The notes beneath the pieces are model-generated. The model saw only the letters and a list, made by a program, of their open reading frames with translations. It was not told the origin of the DNA and did not search any database. Positions 23,370 to 34,618 of a stretch of DNA of 64,000 bases are shown here, piece after piece (the stretch's first letter is position 1; each line of letters opens with the position of its first letter). Made by a program: the position numbers and the translations under genes. Source of the DNA: Mugil cephalus. Lineage: Eukaryota > Chordata > Actinopteri > Mugiliformes > Mugilidae. Location: assembly GCF_022458985.1 (NCBI RefSeq), contig NC_061786.1, forward strand, positions 3,085,501 through 3,149,500, in the 5' to 3' direction.

Positions 23370-26085
23370 TTCAGAATCAGAATTACTTTATTGATCCCAG
23401 GGGGAAATTGGTTTTCGTTAGAGCAGCTCCAACCCAAAGTGTTCCAAGTGTTAAGAACAAAGAGCAATCAGAACAAGTAAGAGACAATAAGAATAAGTAA
23501 GAGAATGTAAAAAAAATATAGGAAATATATATATATACATATATATATATATGTATGTGTGTGTGTGTGTGTGTGTGTGTACAAGTATAAGTGAAGTGAA
23601 CCTGTGTTCCGAATTATTGCTCTACAGAGAAAAAAAAAAATATTGCACATGGTGAGAATATTTATGGAAATATATACAAGTGTATGAAAATAATGAAGTT
23701 ATACACAATCTCAGGGTCAGTATAGTAATAAACATGGGTTATAGTTATAAACATTATTGCACATAGTATACAGGGAATGTGTACTGGTATACAGGTGAAC
23801 ATGAATTATTGCACATTAATGAATTATTGCACATTAAATAAATAATATGGGTTCTACACCCTCAGAGTGAGGAGTTTTACAGGTTAATGGCCACTCTGTG
23901 TTGCGATATGTCGGGTGCTGAAAGAACTCCTGCATCTGACCAGCACGTCATGGAGTGGGTTCAACTCATTGTCCAGGATGGCTTTCACCTTGTGAAGCAT
24001 TCTCCTGTCCGACATTACTCCCACAATGTCACTGGCCTTGCGTATCAGTCTGTTCAACCTGTTGGCGTCCACTACCCTCAGCCTGCTGCCCCAGCACGCA
24101 ACAGCATAGAAGATGGCACTGGCCACCACAGACTCATAGAACATCCTGAGCATAGTCACGCAGATGTTAACAGACCTCAACCGCCTGTGAAAATAGAGGC
24201 GACTCTGGTCCTTTCTGTAGAGGGCGTGTTCTTTCCCCAGTCCAGTCTTTCATCAATGTGAACCCTCAGATACTTATAATCCTCCACTATGTCCACATTG
24301 ACCCCCCTGAATGGAAACAGGGTCACCAGCACTTTGGTCCTCCTCAGGTCCACCACCACTTCCTTCGTCTTTGTCACACTGAGCTGTAGATGGTTCTCCT
24401 CACACCATTTGACAAAGTTGTCTACAACAGCCCTATACTCCACCTCGTCTCCTTTGATGGTGCATCCAACCACTGCAGAGTAATCAGAAAACTTCTGGAG
24501 ATGACAGGTCTCCGTGGCAGTGGTTGAAGTCTGTGGTGTAGAGGGTGAAGAGAAAGGGAGAGAGTGACGAAGGAGGATATTTTCCTCTCCTTCAGCCCAG
24601 GATCTTTATACCGTTTGGAAAGGGTAGTTCACTGTGGGGCTCCAGTGTTGCTGACCAGCCTGTCTGACACACAGCATTGCAGGCGCACATACTGTGGTCT
24701 GCCAGTCAGGTAGTCAACGATTCACAACACCAAGGGGGATTCCACCTGCATCACCATCACCTTCTCACCCAGAAGAGCCAGACGGATGGTATTGAAAGCA
24801 CTGGAGAAGTCAAAGAACATGACTCTCACAGTACTTGCCGTCTTCTCCGGGTGGGTGTAAACACATTTGAGTAGGAAGATGATTTCATCCTCAACTCCGA
24901 GTTGGAGCTGGTAGGCGAACTGGAGGGGGTCCAAATGTGGCTTGACCACGGGACGGAGTTGCTCCAAGATAAGTCTCTCCGGGGTCTCCATGACGTGGGA
25001 GGTCAGCGCCACCAGTCTGTAGTCTTTTGAGCCACCAGGTTGCAGTGTCTTCGGCACAGGAACTAGTCACGATGTCTTCCACATCACAGGGACCCTCTGC
25101 AGACTCAGGCTCATGTTGAAGATATGCTGAAGAACTCCACAGAGCTGGGTGGCACAGGTTTTGAGCACCCTGGGGCTGACCCTATCAGGGCCTGCAGCCA
25201 TGCCAGCTGTCTTCTAATATCGTCGGCAGTGATGATCACAGTAGATGGGGGTGGAGGTGGGGGGGAGGTGTGAGGGTGGAGGTGAGAGACTGTAAGGAGG
25301 GTGAGGGGGAGAGAGTGGAAAAGGTGTTGTCGACAAAACAATAGAGCTAATGGTGGAGGGGTTGATGGTGGTGTTCATATGGGGTGGAGAGGCAATGGTG
25401 TCAAATCTGTTAAAGAACAAATTGAGTTTGTTGGCCAATTCCACACTGCTTCCACTCCTCTATTGTCTGCTGGCCTGAGCCAGTGATCTGCTTTATCCCA
25501 CTCCAGACCTCTCTGTTGTTGTGCTGGAGTTTCAATTCCAGCTTCTTCCTATATTCCCCCTTAGCCTCTCTGATCTTAATCTTCAAGTATATCTCTCACC
25601 TCCTCCTAGTTGCCAGTCCTGAAAGCTCTCTTCTTCTCGTTCAGGATGTTTGATGTCCTTTGTCACCCCTTGTTGTTTGGGGAACAGTGTAGTGAACAGT
25701 GAACAGACTGTCTCTGCTGGAACAATATTGTCAACACAAAAGTTGATATAGTCTGTGATGCACTCTGTGAGCCTGTCGATGTCCTCTCTGTTTAGCTCAC
25801 AGAGTGCCTGCCAGTCCGTGACCTCAAAACATCCCTGCAGTGCCTCCCAAGCCTCCTCCCACCATCTCCTCACTGTCCATGTGGTCACAGGTCTGTGGTC
25901 TGGCTCTTTACCAGAGGTACATAAGTGGTGCTGAGGTGTACCAGGTTGTGATCTGACCTGCCCAGTGGGGGGAGGGGAGAGGAGTCCAGTGCCCTCTCGT
26001 CTCCGGTGGAACAGTTCACATGCTGAGTAAAGTTGTGTAGTGTTTTTGCAATGTTGATGTAAGGGGGGGAACTTATCCAAGGAGC
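23370..26085 (-). mobile_element. Rex1/CR1-like LINE, 5'-truncated, unit A
   Basis: The reverse strand carries a broken non-LTR reverse transcriptase. From its 5' side: CFEVTDWQALC and DYINFCVDNIVPAETV (linker before RT, 25583-26080), DPLQFAYQLQLGVEDEI and FFDFSSAFNTI (palm, about 24780-24900), FSDYSAVVGCTIKGDE (about 24440-24500), HLQLSVTKTKEVVVDLRR, YKYLRVHIDERLDW, and a C-terminal AVACWGSRL...LIRKASDIVG block (23884-24180). The 3' end has the typical tail with 'gggatcaataaagtaattctg' in reverse at 23370-23400. The endonuclease domain is missing and several frameshifts split the ORF. In the catalytic box the second Asp is Tyr (FSDY), so the copy is inactive. Confidence 0.85.
23526..23580. 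repeat. (AT)n(GT)n microsatellite
   Basis: An alternating AT run followed by about 13 GT units inside the LINE 3' region. The duplicate at 34774-34830 differs slightly in length. Confidence 0.9.
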
Positions 26086-26169
26086 CTCCAGGAGGCGCTA
26101 CCTTGTTGTTTTGTTCTGGTACGGTCAGTGGCCTTCTTCTCTGTTGGTTGCGGCCATTTTAGGTCATAT

Positions 26170-26405
26170 CCTGATGTTTTGTGCTAAGGTGAGCAGTGAG
26201 AGCTACATCTCTCCACTAGAGATGGGGAAAAAAGTTATTGTTTGTCACTATACAGGTGATTGGTTTGACAAATATTAATGTTAGGTGTCTTATTAATGTA
26301 GAGTTGCTGTTATTGGGGTAAGAGATGTCTGGGGGATTTGTTAAGTTTATGCTAGATAAATGTGTTGGTTCTTTTCATATTATAATGCTGTCATGTGTGC
26401 ACGCA

Positions 26406-26442
<37 letters not shown>

Positions 26443-26608
26443 CCTCCCTCACTCACTCATTTACAACCACACATACTCTTTCAAACTACCTGGCACACAC
26501 CTGTTACCTGCTGGTTATTCTGGTTACTGGAGGGGATTATGCTACAAGTTTTATTGCAGTGTGATATGTTCTTATTTTGTAAAGTGACAACCTGATGTTT
26601 TGTGCTAA
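26170..26608. repeat. 18-base direct repeat bounding part of the LTR region
   Basis: CCTGATGTTTTGTGCTAA occurs at 26170-26187 and at 26591-26608. The interval contains a (CA)n run. The same pair is present in unit B near 37432 and 37857. Confidence 0.7.
26408..26439. repeat. (CA)n microsatellite
   Basis: About 16 CA units inside the LTR-like region. The duplicate at 37669-37705 is a few units longer. Confidence 0.95.
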
Positions 26609-27062
26609 ACTGTTATAAAGACCGAGCAGCCCAGATCCTGTCTCCTCGCCTGGTTATTCCCTCCGTCTTCCACCAAGGAATAAAAATACACAACGCAGAG
26701 ACTTATTAGGTAGACCAAGGGCCTAATCTGATCCAGGCCAGAGTGAGTCGAACTCAAGGGTTACATCTGGTGCCGTGACCTGGATCTGCGGTTTCCACAA
26801 GGGAAAGAAAGAAAACATTACTGTCTGTAGACATATCCTTTGAGTTTTGTTTTATTGAAATTGATTTGATGCTGTTTACTAACATATAGGGACTATTGAA
26901 AAGTGAAAAGAAAAAAAAAATCTATATGACTGTACATCACTGTCCATATTTCCTGCATTTATCACATTCAAACATTCACCCCCCAACTTCAACATCATAC
27001 ACCCACACATAATTCCCCAATTTACTTCCCCCGAAGCTATCTGGACACAGCACTTTTGAATT

Positions 27063-27712
27063 ATGGAAATGCAAAGTCCTCAGGAAAATACCCTTCGTCG
27101 ACCACCAACTGAAATGAACTCCACTGTGAGACAGACTTTAAGTCACGGTGCTAGCACTGTGGACCAAGGTCATAATGTCCAAGCCCCAGGTGGGTTGTCA
27201 TCTCAGTGTGTAGTCGATATCAAACATCACCTGGACCCCCAACGGGTTGTCAGGCCCAAGATGGCACAGGGCAGCCCCAGATGAATATTGCACCGCCCTA
27301 CGAATCCCCATGCCAAGCCACCATACAATTTGCATCTACCACCCCCGGTTTTGGCCCTACAGTGCTTCCCCCTGCTGGACGTGCCCCTGCCACCATGCAA
27401 CATGCACCGACCGCCCCCCGTTTTGGCCCTACAGTGTTTCTCCCTGCTGGACGTGCCCCCGCATCCAGTGTTCAGTCTCCCTCAACTCCTGCATCCCCCA
27501 TACTGAGCCCAATATTTAGCAGATATGATGTCCCAGATTCAACGATGATGGTGCAAAATCAACCACCTCCCCTCCAAGCCCCCACAACTATAACACCAGA
27601 TCATACAGCCATTATTCATGCCCCAACACCCATACCGCTAGCACAGACCACCAGGTATTTTCCACCACGCCTGACGCATTGCCCCCCTGATGGAACGTAC
27701 GCTTCAGAGTGA
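27063..27712 (+). pseudogene. Gag-like proline-rich ORF, frameshifted, unit A
   Basis: It starts MEMQSPQENTLRR about 280 bases after the primer binding site. It is rich in Pro, Ala and Thr and contains two repeated PRFGPTV.LPAGRAPA-type blocks. One base is missing near 27273 ('cacagggcagcc' against 'caggggcagcc' in unit B), which moves the remainder to another frame. No zinc knuckle or capsid motif is visible. The assignment to gag is by position only. Confidence 0.6.
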
Positions 27713-28655
27713 CAAGGAAAGGAGACAGTGTGGACGGCGGGGCACAGGGGCACGTTCTCCTAAAGGAATGGAAAGATCGGTGGTCAAGGGCAGCATCCTC
27801 TACCGCAAAATTAAAGATGGACAAAAAGGGTCAGTTGAACAGTTGGTGCTGCCCAAGAAGCTACGTAGCTTCGCTAAGACAGCCCTCCATGATGATTTGG
27901 GACATTTAGGCATAGACCGCACATTCGCACTGATGAGGGAGCGCTTTTACTGGCCCAGGATGTTCCATGATATCAAAGCATGGTGCGAACAGTGTGAGAG
28001 GTGCTGTCTCCGGAAGACTCTTGCAGCAGGTCTTAGAGCCCCTCTGGTCAGTATCCACACAAACGCACCAATGGAACTTGTCTGTATAGACTTTCTGACG
28101 TTGGAGAGGTCCAGAGACAGGATGGAGACTGTGCTGGTTGTAACTGATCACTTCTCTTGTTTTGCACAAGCTTACCCAACCAGGGATCAGAAGGCACGCA
28201 CAGTGGCGAAGGTGTTGTGGAGGAACTTCCTCTGCCGTTTTGGGTTCCCAGCCAAGCTTCACGCGGATCAAGGTCGCAACTTTGAGAGTGCTGTAGTGAA
28301 GGAGTTGTGCAAGGTCACTGGAATCACAAAGTCCCACACAAGCCCATATCATCCCCAGGGGAATGGGACTACCAAGAGATTTAATAGGACCCTGATGGAT
28401 ATGTTGGGTACACTTGGTCCACAGGAGAAGTCCCACTGGCATGAACATGTGGACGCCGTGACACACGCCTATAACTGTACGCGCCATGACTCAACAGGAT
28501 ACACACCATACTTTTTAATGTATTGTAGACATCCCAGGCTGCCCATTGACCTTTTCTTAGGGCTACCAGAGAGTGCAGAAGCATTTGGACACAGTGAATA
28601 CATTCAAGCCCTTCAGAAATTTGTTTGCACGTCTCATGCCTCATACACAGTGTGA
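27690..28655 (+). CDS. Gypsy-type integrase remnant ORF (catalytic Glu replaced), unit A
   Basis: An open frame of 321 codons. An HHCC zinc-binding module has His67, His72, Cys99 and Cys102/105. The rve core follows with Asp134 (CIDFL) and Asp193 (HADQG). Exactly 36 residues later, the position of the catalytic Glu is Lys229 (GNGTTKRFNRTL). The C-terminal part after LPIDLFLGL is replaced by an unrelated short tail. The first 25 or so residues overlap the gag-like ORF in another frame and are probably not native. The frame stays open in both duplication units, but the missing Glu means no strand transfer is expected. A host role is not indicated by anything else in the sequence. Confidence 0.8.
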   Translation: MERTLQSDKERRQCGRRGTGARSPKGMERSVVKGSILYRKIKDGQKGSVEQLVLPKKLRSFAKTALHDDLGHLGIDRTFALMRERFYWPRMFHDIKAWCEQCERCCLRKTLAAGLRAPLVSIHTNAPMELVCIDFLTLERSRDRMETVLVVTDHFSCFAQAYPTRDQKARTVAKVLWRNFLCRFGFPAKLHADQGRNFESAVVKELCKVTGITKSHTSPYHPQGNGTTKRFNRTLMDMLGTLGPQEKSHWHEHVDAVTHAYNCTRHDSTGYTPYFLMYCRHPRLPIDLFLGLPESAEAFGHSEYIQALQKFVCTSHASYTV

Positions 28656-28699
28656 CCCCAAGACAACAGAGTTATTGTATGAGTTTACTCTCTTGTATT

Positions 28700-29232
28700 T
28701 TTCCAACAAAATCATCATCAACATGACCAGGAAGCCAGTAAATATTCCGGGTGTGAATCTGTCACCACCAACAGTCTGACAGCCACCAACATCAAGTCAT
28801 CCAACACCTTCTCCAGAACACAAATAATCACCATTAAACATTCAATGCATTATTTCAAACATAAAAACCCCAAAACTTTGCGTGTTTGTCCATGGGTGGG
28901 ACAGATGCCTCCCCCACTACAGTATTTCAACAATAGCTCCCATATTACCTTCTCTATTCACTATTACACAGACACATTGAGAAATAAGCACACAATAAAT
29001 GAACAAAAAAGCACAGAAATAAAATAAACAAATAACAAAGAAATAAAGATTCTAAAGCTGTAAGAAATAACAATTTTATAAACTAATCATCTATAAAAGA
29101 ATATTGGATAAAATGTGCATGTAGGTTTTGATTAAAATACCATGTTTATTTACTGTGACACCAGTTTAGTATGCTGCAGCTTTAAATGTGCTGCTGAACG
29201 CCATTTACTGTAAAATAAATAAATTAAAATAA
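28700..29232. other. Flank between Gypsy derivative and IRG stop codon, unit A
   Basis: AT-rich sequence without a recognisable gene or LTR. Its right part (from about 29090) is probably the 3' UTR or 3' flank of the IRG gene. Confidence 0.45.
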
Positions 29233-31109
29233 TCACACTGAGGTGTTCATCTTCAGAGCCCTCTTAAACACATTCTCTGCATCTTCAGCAAGCATGCTGA
29301 GGATGTTATTCAGAATTATTTTGGTTGTGATAAAAGAGAGGGCCACTGATGCTGGAATTCCAAATATTGGAATGAATCTGGACACTTCTTCTGCTGCCAT
29401 TAAAACAGCTGTTGTAGAAAAACTGGTGATCACCTTCAGGATGAGATCAGAAGTTACTTTTGTTGTAGCCACTGGGGAAATTATGACGGCCATCAGATCT
29501 TTAAATGGCACACCTGTGCTTTTAGCAAGTCTCTGGAGGGACGGGATATCAAGACCAAACCCAATTACATATTTTGTGACCACACCAACTAGCAAGGCTA
29601 CATCACAAGCAATAGAAAGACCAGGAACTGGTGCAGATGCTACAACTGCAGACAGAAGGGCAAAGTATTTTATTTTGGCCTTGAACCCCTTTTTCTTCTT
29701 ATTGATGATCTCCAGGTTGATATTTGGCATGGCCATCAGAAGAGCATTCCTCTTGTGTTCAGGTAGTTCTCTCTCCAAGGTCTCATGTAAGACTGAAAAG
29801 TCATGCCGACCAAGCTCAAAGCTGGACACCAGGAAGACCTGTGGAGCCACAATGCCCTGTTGTGTAAGTCCTGTGTCACAAACAGAATAATGGATAAGAC
29901 ATATAAAATAATAAGATATTTTAAAACTAACCTTTCTCATTGTGATCAAGTCCAAACAATTATCAAGAGTTTCTGCAGCTCCATCTGGTTTTATAAAGTT
30001 CTATAGAGAGCTGCAGCTCATTGTTTAGCTGTCTAGTTCATGGTGTAGCTTTTGGTTTACTGCCACTGCTCTCAGCATCATGTTCAACAGGCGTCTCCTC
30101 CATACAAACAAAGCTTAAAGAGTGAGTATGGATTTTCTATTCAACATGCAATATATATGTTTATTGATGTCTTCTCAGGTTTCTCCTTCGCTAAATGACA
30201 GTTGCTGTCGGATTAAATAATTTTGATTTGTGGAAAATAATGGGTACTCTATTTTAAGCAAATAGCCTTTTGTCCCCAGTGTTGAAATTTCAGTAGTTCA
30301 TTTATCAACATTTAACAGCAAGTAGCAGCTTTATGCTGAAAGCAGGGCAGTAGTACCTTCATACGAAATCACCTGACGGCTATGATTACTTCCTCCAAAC
30401 ATGACCTGACATGACCATCTTTCAACACTGCACTACCCATCAATAACAGGAGAACAACTTCCCTTCAGCAGCAGCAATCTAACATCACATACAGTAATTT
30501 CAAAGCAGTAAAATATGATTTGGTTAAAAACAATTACATGCAGCACTTACCTTGAACACAGTTTTCCCTGATCTTAATCAGAGTCCTCTCTTCACTGAAG
30601 TCTCTCTGACTTCTCTCCTCAGCACGTAGGTCGTTGTCAATCTTTGAGCGAACAAAGTAGAACCTTTTCCCCATCCTCTGAATCTCCTGAGCCAGTTTCA
30701 CATCATTTTCTCTGAAACGTGTGTCTGAGATGATGATGAAGAAGTCAAACCTCTCAAATCCAACATGCTTCAGGTACTTGTCAGCTGGAAACCTGGTGGT
30801 CCCAATTCCAGGAAGATCCCAGAATGTAACATTAGGATAGTTTGGATGAGGGTATGGCGTGACCTCTGTGGTGGTTTCTACACAACCAGTAGGAGCAGCT
30901 CCTTCATCTTTGTTGTCTATACCTCTGAAGGCATTAACAAATGTGGATTTACCAGAGCCAGACTCTCCTGTGATGGCAATATCGAGGCGAGTGTTTTTCT
31001 CTTTGTCCAATAACTCTTGGATCTTTGTAGCAGCCAGTGATTGGTTATTGTTCTGAAGTGCTTCTTTAATTTCTCCTGTAAAGGAGTCCAATTCAGACGG
31101 ATTTTCCAT
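29233..31109 (-). CDS. Immunity-related GTPase (IRG), intact hybrid copy
   Basis: Predicted interferon-inducible GTPase of the IRG family, which in vertebrates acts on vacuoles of intracellular pathogens. Exon 1 is 30551-31109 (ATG at 31107-31109, good context CACCATGG) and exon 2 is 29233-29870. They join in phase 1 (CAA G|GA CTT) to give 398 residues, the usual family length. The G domain has GESGSGKS at 48-55 (GKS class), DLPG at 98-101 and SKID at 155-158. After the junction come EAL-type helices, a hydrophobic stretch (SAVVASAPVPGLSIACDVAL) and MLAEDAENVF near the end. Donor GTAAGT; acceptor tttgtgacacag. A non-coding exon with donor at 32372 lies upstream. Up to about 30751 (3' side) it matches the copy at 40500; beyond it matches the broken copy at 19856. 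Confidence 0.92.
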
Positions 31110-32371
31110 GGTGATCTTTCATGCCTTGAGTAAAAAGGAAATAAAATGAATATTATCTTTTTAGGAATTTTAGCACAAGCACAAGTCTGCCATAAACATC
31201 ATGTACATAGAAACGTCACTGTAAATTTACACTGAAGTATCAACAAAATAATCCTGTTATATCTAAATATAGGACATTACTGGTAAATTTAGTTAGAGAG
31301 ATAAAATACAACAGTGTTTTACTGCACTGAGAGCTAAACGTAAAGAAGACAGTATTTTAACAGTACGTTTTCATTGCATGGTGTGAAAACAAAACTGAGT
31401 CCATGAGTTCACACATGTTCAAGTGGTGATTATTTTTCCATCTCCACCCTGTGAACTTGTTGAACCATTTTTCTTTCTCTTGTTTGCTCTGGAAAATAGT
31501 TTTTCTTAACTAGATTGTTGAGTAATTCTAATAAGACTTGGATTAATGTTGACACATATTAGACTGGACTTGTATTCAGCTATTGTTAACTAGCCCAAGC
31601 ACAGATGTGCACATTTGCTGATTTTAAGTTTGATACATGGTTGCATGACATTCTTTCTCCTCTGCTGTTAAAAAGTTGTTGGTGATGTGAGTAACTAATA
31701 TGCACTTATCTGTTTGTACTGTTGAGTCAATCTTAGTGAAAGTACAGTTATTGAGAATTTTTCTCCACTCTAATTCTTAACACACATTCTTCAGGCTCTG
31801 AGAGAGAGACAGACGTGGTAAAGTCCCATCAAGGGGGATAGTTTTGTTAATAACTAGACACATGATGAAAGCTGTTGAACCTGTATTATTTGTTTTAAAA
31901 CTTGAATTCACTATTTAATAGGCTGCATTTTTACACTGTTCTTAAATGTTATATTAATAAACATGCCAATACCTCAGATATATCATTTGTGAAAAACACG
32001 TAAATTAACCTTAATTAACTGGAACTCCTTTGCCTGCATATTACTGTGCAATGTGTACTGTAATGCTGTTATTGAAACTATGTTAATAAACAGTAAACCA
32101 CAACATCAGAAAGATACCATTAATTTAACAGTACTGCTCTTTCTACGGGAAAATAGAGTGTATGACAGATGAGTGAGAAGAACAAGAATTCACTGCATAA
32201 AATGAAAGACACTGAAATATGGATGACATTTGGAATGAGGTTTCATATTTTTCTATTGAAAATACATCCAGTAAATCTGTCTAAAGTTCAAATAATTATA
32301 GCATGTTTTGCATTGTTGAATTAAGGACATTACAGTCAAAGAGACAAATGTAAATATTAGCATATACTTAC

Positions 32372-32432
32372 ACTGGATTTCTCCTGATGCTGAGATGTAG
32401 AACCCGAGTACAGACAACGCTTAAATCTATGG
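32372..32432 (-). other. Non-coding 5' exon of the hybrid IRG gene
   Basis: The 3' end is ...GGAGAAATCCAGT|GTAAGTATAT on the reverse strand. It is joined by inference to the short 5' UTR before the ATG (acceptor tttttactcaag, about 31124). The 5' limit is unknown; CATTTTATAACACAC lies about 70 bases upstream near 32500. Confidence 0.65.
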
Positions 32433-33084
32433 TTTACAAATGAGTTACTAACAGCTACATGTAGTGCAGTTCAGCTACAGAACCCAGTCATTGTGTGTTA
32501 TAAAATGCAGTAAAAGTGTTTGTAAGAGCACAGCCCTTTAGAGAGCGACCAATGAAAGACCTTGAATTACACCACGTGCAACTGAAACCTGTAAACCAGC
32601 TGATTTACTAGAAGTGTGGGTATGACACACAAGAAGGGCGTGGTGTGGTGCTTACCTTGACTGTAGTATGTCTTGATATGTGTGAGAGTCCTCTCTCCAT
32701 TGAACTCTGTGGTGTGGGGTGGTGTGGTGTTTACCCATCACAGATGATCCGAATTATTTACAGACTGTAGGATTTACAGACAAGTTTAAACAAGTATTGG
32801 TAAGCTGACAAGTAATGCAAACTCCAAATGAATGCTCCATTTGGCACACTCCTAAACAGTCTGAAATTAAAGGAACACAGGAAAAACAATAAATGTACGT
32901 CCGTAGCTGTTGGTAGACTGTATTGATGGAAAGCTACATCACACCATCAGCATTAACTGGTAGCCAAATTGGAGGAAATCACTCACTCAAAAGCTGTTTT
33001 GTGATCATATGTGGGATGGTCCTTTGTTATTTCTTGGTGTAGCCAACTCAGCTGGCAGGTCAAATGTCTGGAGAACTGTAACTG

Positions 33085-33094
33085 CACACACACG

Positions 33095-33168
<74 letters not shown>
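33085..33168. repeat. (CA)n microsatellite, unit B
   Basis: The counterpart of 21834-21920, uninterrupted after the CG-rich start. Confidence 0.97.
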
Positions 33169-33169
<1 letters not shown>

Positions 33170-33229
33170 TGTGTGTACTTGCATCATATTGAGGACACTA
33201 ATTGGTATAATGCATTCCCTAGACCCTTA

Positions 33230-33253
33230 CCCTGACCCTGACCCTGACCCTGA
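33230..33253. repeat. (CCCTGA)4 telomere-like run, unit B
   Basis: The counterpart of 21983-22006, with the same number of units. Confidence 0.9.
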
Positions 33254-33256
33254 CCA

Positions 33257-34618
33257 AAACATTTACAATAATGTAACCTAGGAGGAGAACTAGAACACTG
33301 GGGCTTCAATAAAGAGGCCACAACAGTCAGTGTGGGTCATAAACATGCCATTTATTCTTTAGTTTCTGAAGAAGAAGACAGACACACACACTGCAGCTGG
33401 GGAACCAACAACTCCATGCAAGGGCACTTGGAGTATACTACTTATTCCAAATTAATATAAACAACTTCAAAATAAAACACCACACATAAAACAATGTGCC
33501 ACCGCAAACCTTATCACTATCTAGACTGAACTCCCAGCACCCCAACTGCACTGGGAATGAAGGGCATCACCCACTGTAGCACTAGAAACAAAAGAAGACA
33601 GAAATTGAAATTAGAAATTAAAAGCAGTTCCAAACAAAAATAAAATCAGTAAAGCCAATATAGATATAAAATCGGCAGTCAGTGCTTATACTTCGTATAA
33701 GGCAGTCAACGTTTTAGTATTTTCTTCCAAAGTGAACAGGAAGTGATAAAACAGTCACTGCCACATGGGGTGCAGTGCACACGGAGAGCCTTGCCTGAGG
33801 AGAGTGGCGAGCATTCACAGCTGCAGTCTCATTTATGCTAACCAGCCAACTCCTCCAGTCTCCTTTGATTGGTGAGGACCGGCCAAAATGTCCTCACTTT
33901 CCAAAAAATACTTCACTTTGTTGGTTAAAAACTCACACGACCGTCAGTACGTAGCATGAACAAGAAAACTGATTCACCGCATTGTGTTAATGTTAATATT
34001 ATCAAGTGATCTAGTGATGCTGTCTGACTTCACTCAGTGTAATGACAATTGATTTAACACATTGATCTTTCTTTGTTCTGTTTCCTGGTCTTGGTGTGTT
34101 GTTTAATATTTTACTGATAATGGCCGCAAACTATGTTGGTAAACAGATCTGTGTAGGACACACCTTTGTGGTGATAAAGATCCCCAGTGATATCTAGGTG
34201 AATATGGTTCAGTTAAGTATGGGCCTGAAATTGCAACCATTTTAGTCACACGTGTAATCTGTGTGACTTAAAATATTTTGGAGTGAACAATTTATGTGTT
34301 GTGAGGAACCATCATGGCATTAGCCTCTATGTATATGTATATTTGTGACTCATCAATAAACAGGGCTTCATTCCATTATACACACTCTAATGCTGATATA
34401 CTCGTGGAAGGAGAAAGGTATTAAATGTGTATATACTGCAACCTCCTGGTAGATATTGGACATTGACCCTGTATTTTTTCACTAGCATGGTAGGTGAGGC
34501 ATGTGCTGTATTCCACTGGCATGGAAAAGGGGTAAATTCTCTTGAGAGATTGGGATATGTTAGATTGTATGTATATGTCAAGGGAGATGCATTAGCACTC
34601 CATAAGCCACATGTAATT
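33257..34618. other. Unassigned sequence within duplication unit B
   Basis: The counterpart of 22010-23369, including the dispersed repeat at about 33978-34138. No gene is seen. Confidence 0.5.

Larger units (their letters stand above)
26100..28700 (+). mobile_element. Ty3/Gypsy-type retrotransposon derivative, pol-deleted, unit A
   Basis: An LTR-like region (about 26100-26765) has a TATA-type TTATAAAG at 26613-26620 and AATAAA at 26679-26684. It is followed by a primer binding site at 26768-26785 (TGGTGCCGTGACCTGGAT) that resembles the 3' end of tRNA-His. A proline-rich gag-like ORF (27063-27712, frameshifted here) and an integrase ORF (27690-28655) follow. Protease, reverse transcriptase and RNase H are missing between them. 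No second LTR is found downstream, so the 3' end is lost. The exact LTR start is not resolved. Confidence 0.75.
19499..30764. repeat. Tandem segmental duplication, unit A (about 11.27 kb)
   Basis: The unit runs from the crossover interval in the broken IRG copy (19499-19512) to the equivalent interval in the hybrid IRG gene (30751-30764) and is repeated at 30751-42031. It contains, left to right: most of an IRG exon 1 with its upstream intron and 5' exon, a (CA)n and (CCCTGA)4 block, unassigned sequence, a reverse LINE fragment, a Gypsy derivative, and IRG exon 2 with its intron. The units differ by single bases, small indels, microsatellite lengths and a short diverged patch at 23690-23760 / 34950-35020. 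Confidence 0.92.

Noticed and set aside
26403-26595. Regular repeats as a CRISPR-like array
   Set aside because: They are plain (CA)n microsatellites in vertebrate DNA with no spaced repeat units.
27906-28487. A 193-codon open frame on the - strand (and its copy at 39173-39754)
   Set aside because: Antisense to the integrase ORF, which has clear zinc-finger and rve motifs on the + strand.
28656-29232. Possible 3' LTR of the Gypsy derivative
   Set aside because: No stretch repeats the 5' LTR-like region (TATA-like element, AATAAA region or end sequence), so a 3' LTR is not supported.
29243-29890. A 215-codon open frame on the + strand (and its copy at 40510-41157)
   Set aside because: It lies exactly opposite IRG exon 2, has no family resemblance, and has no splice context of its own; it is the antisense shadow of the real exon.
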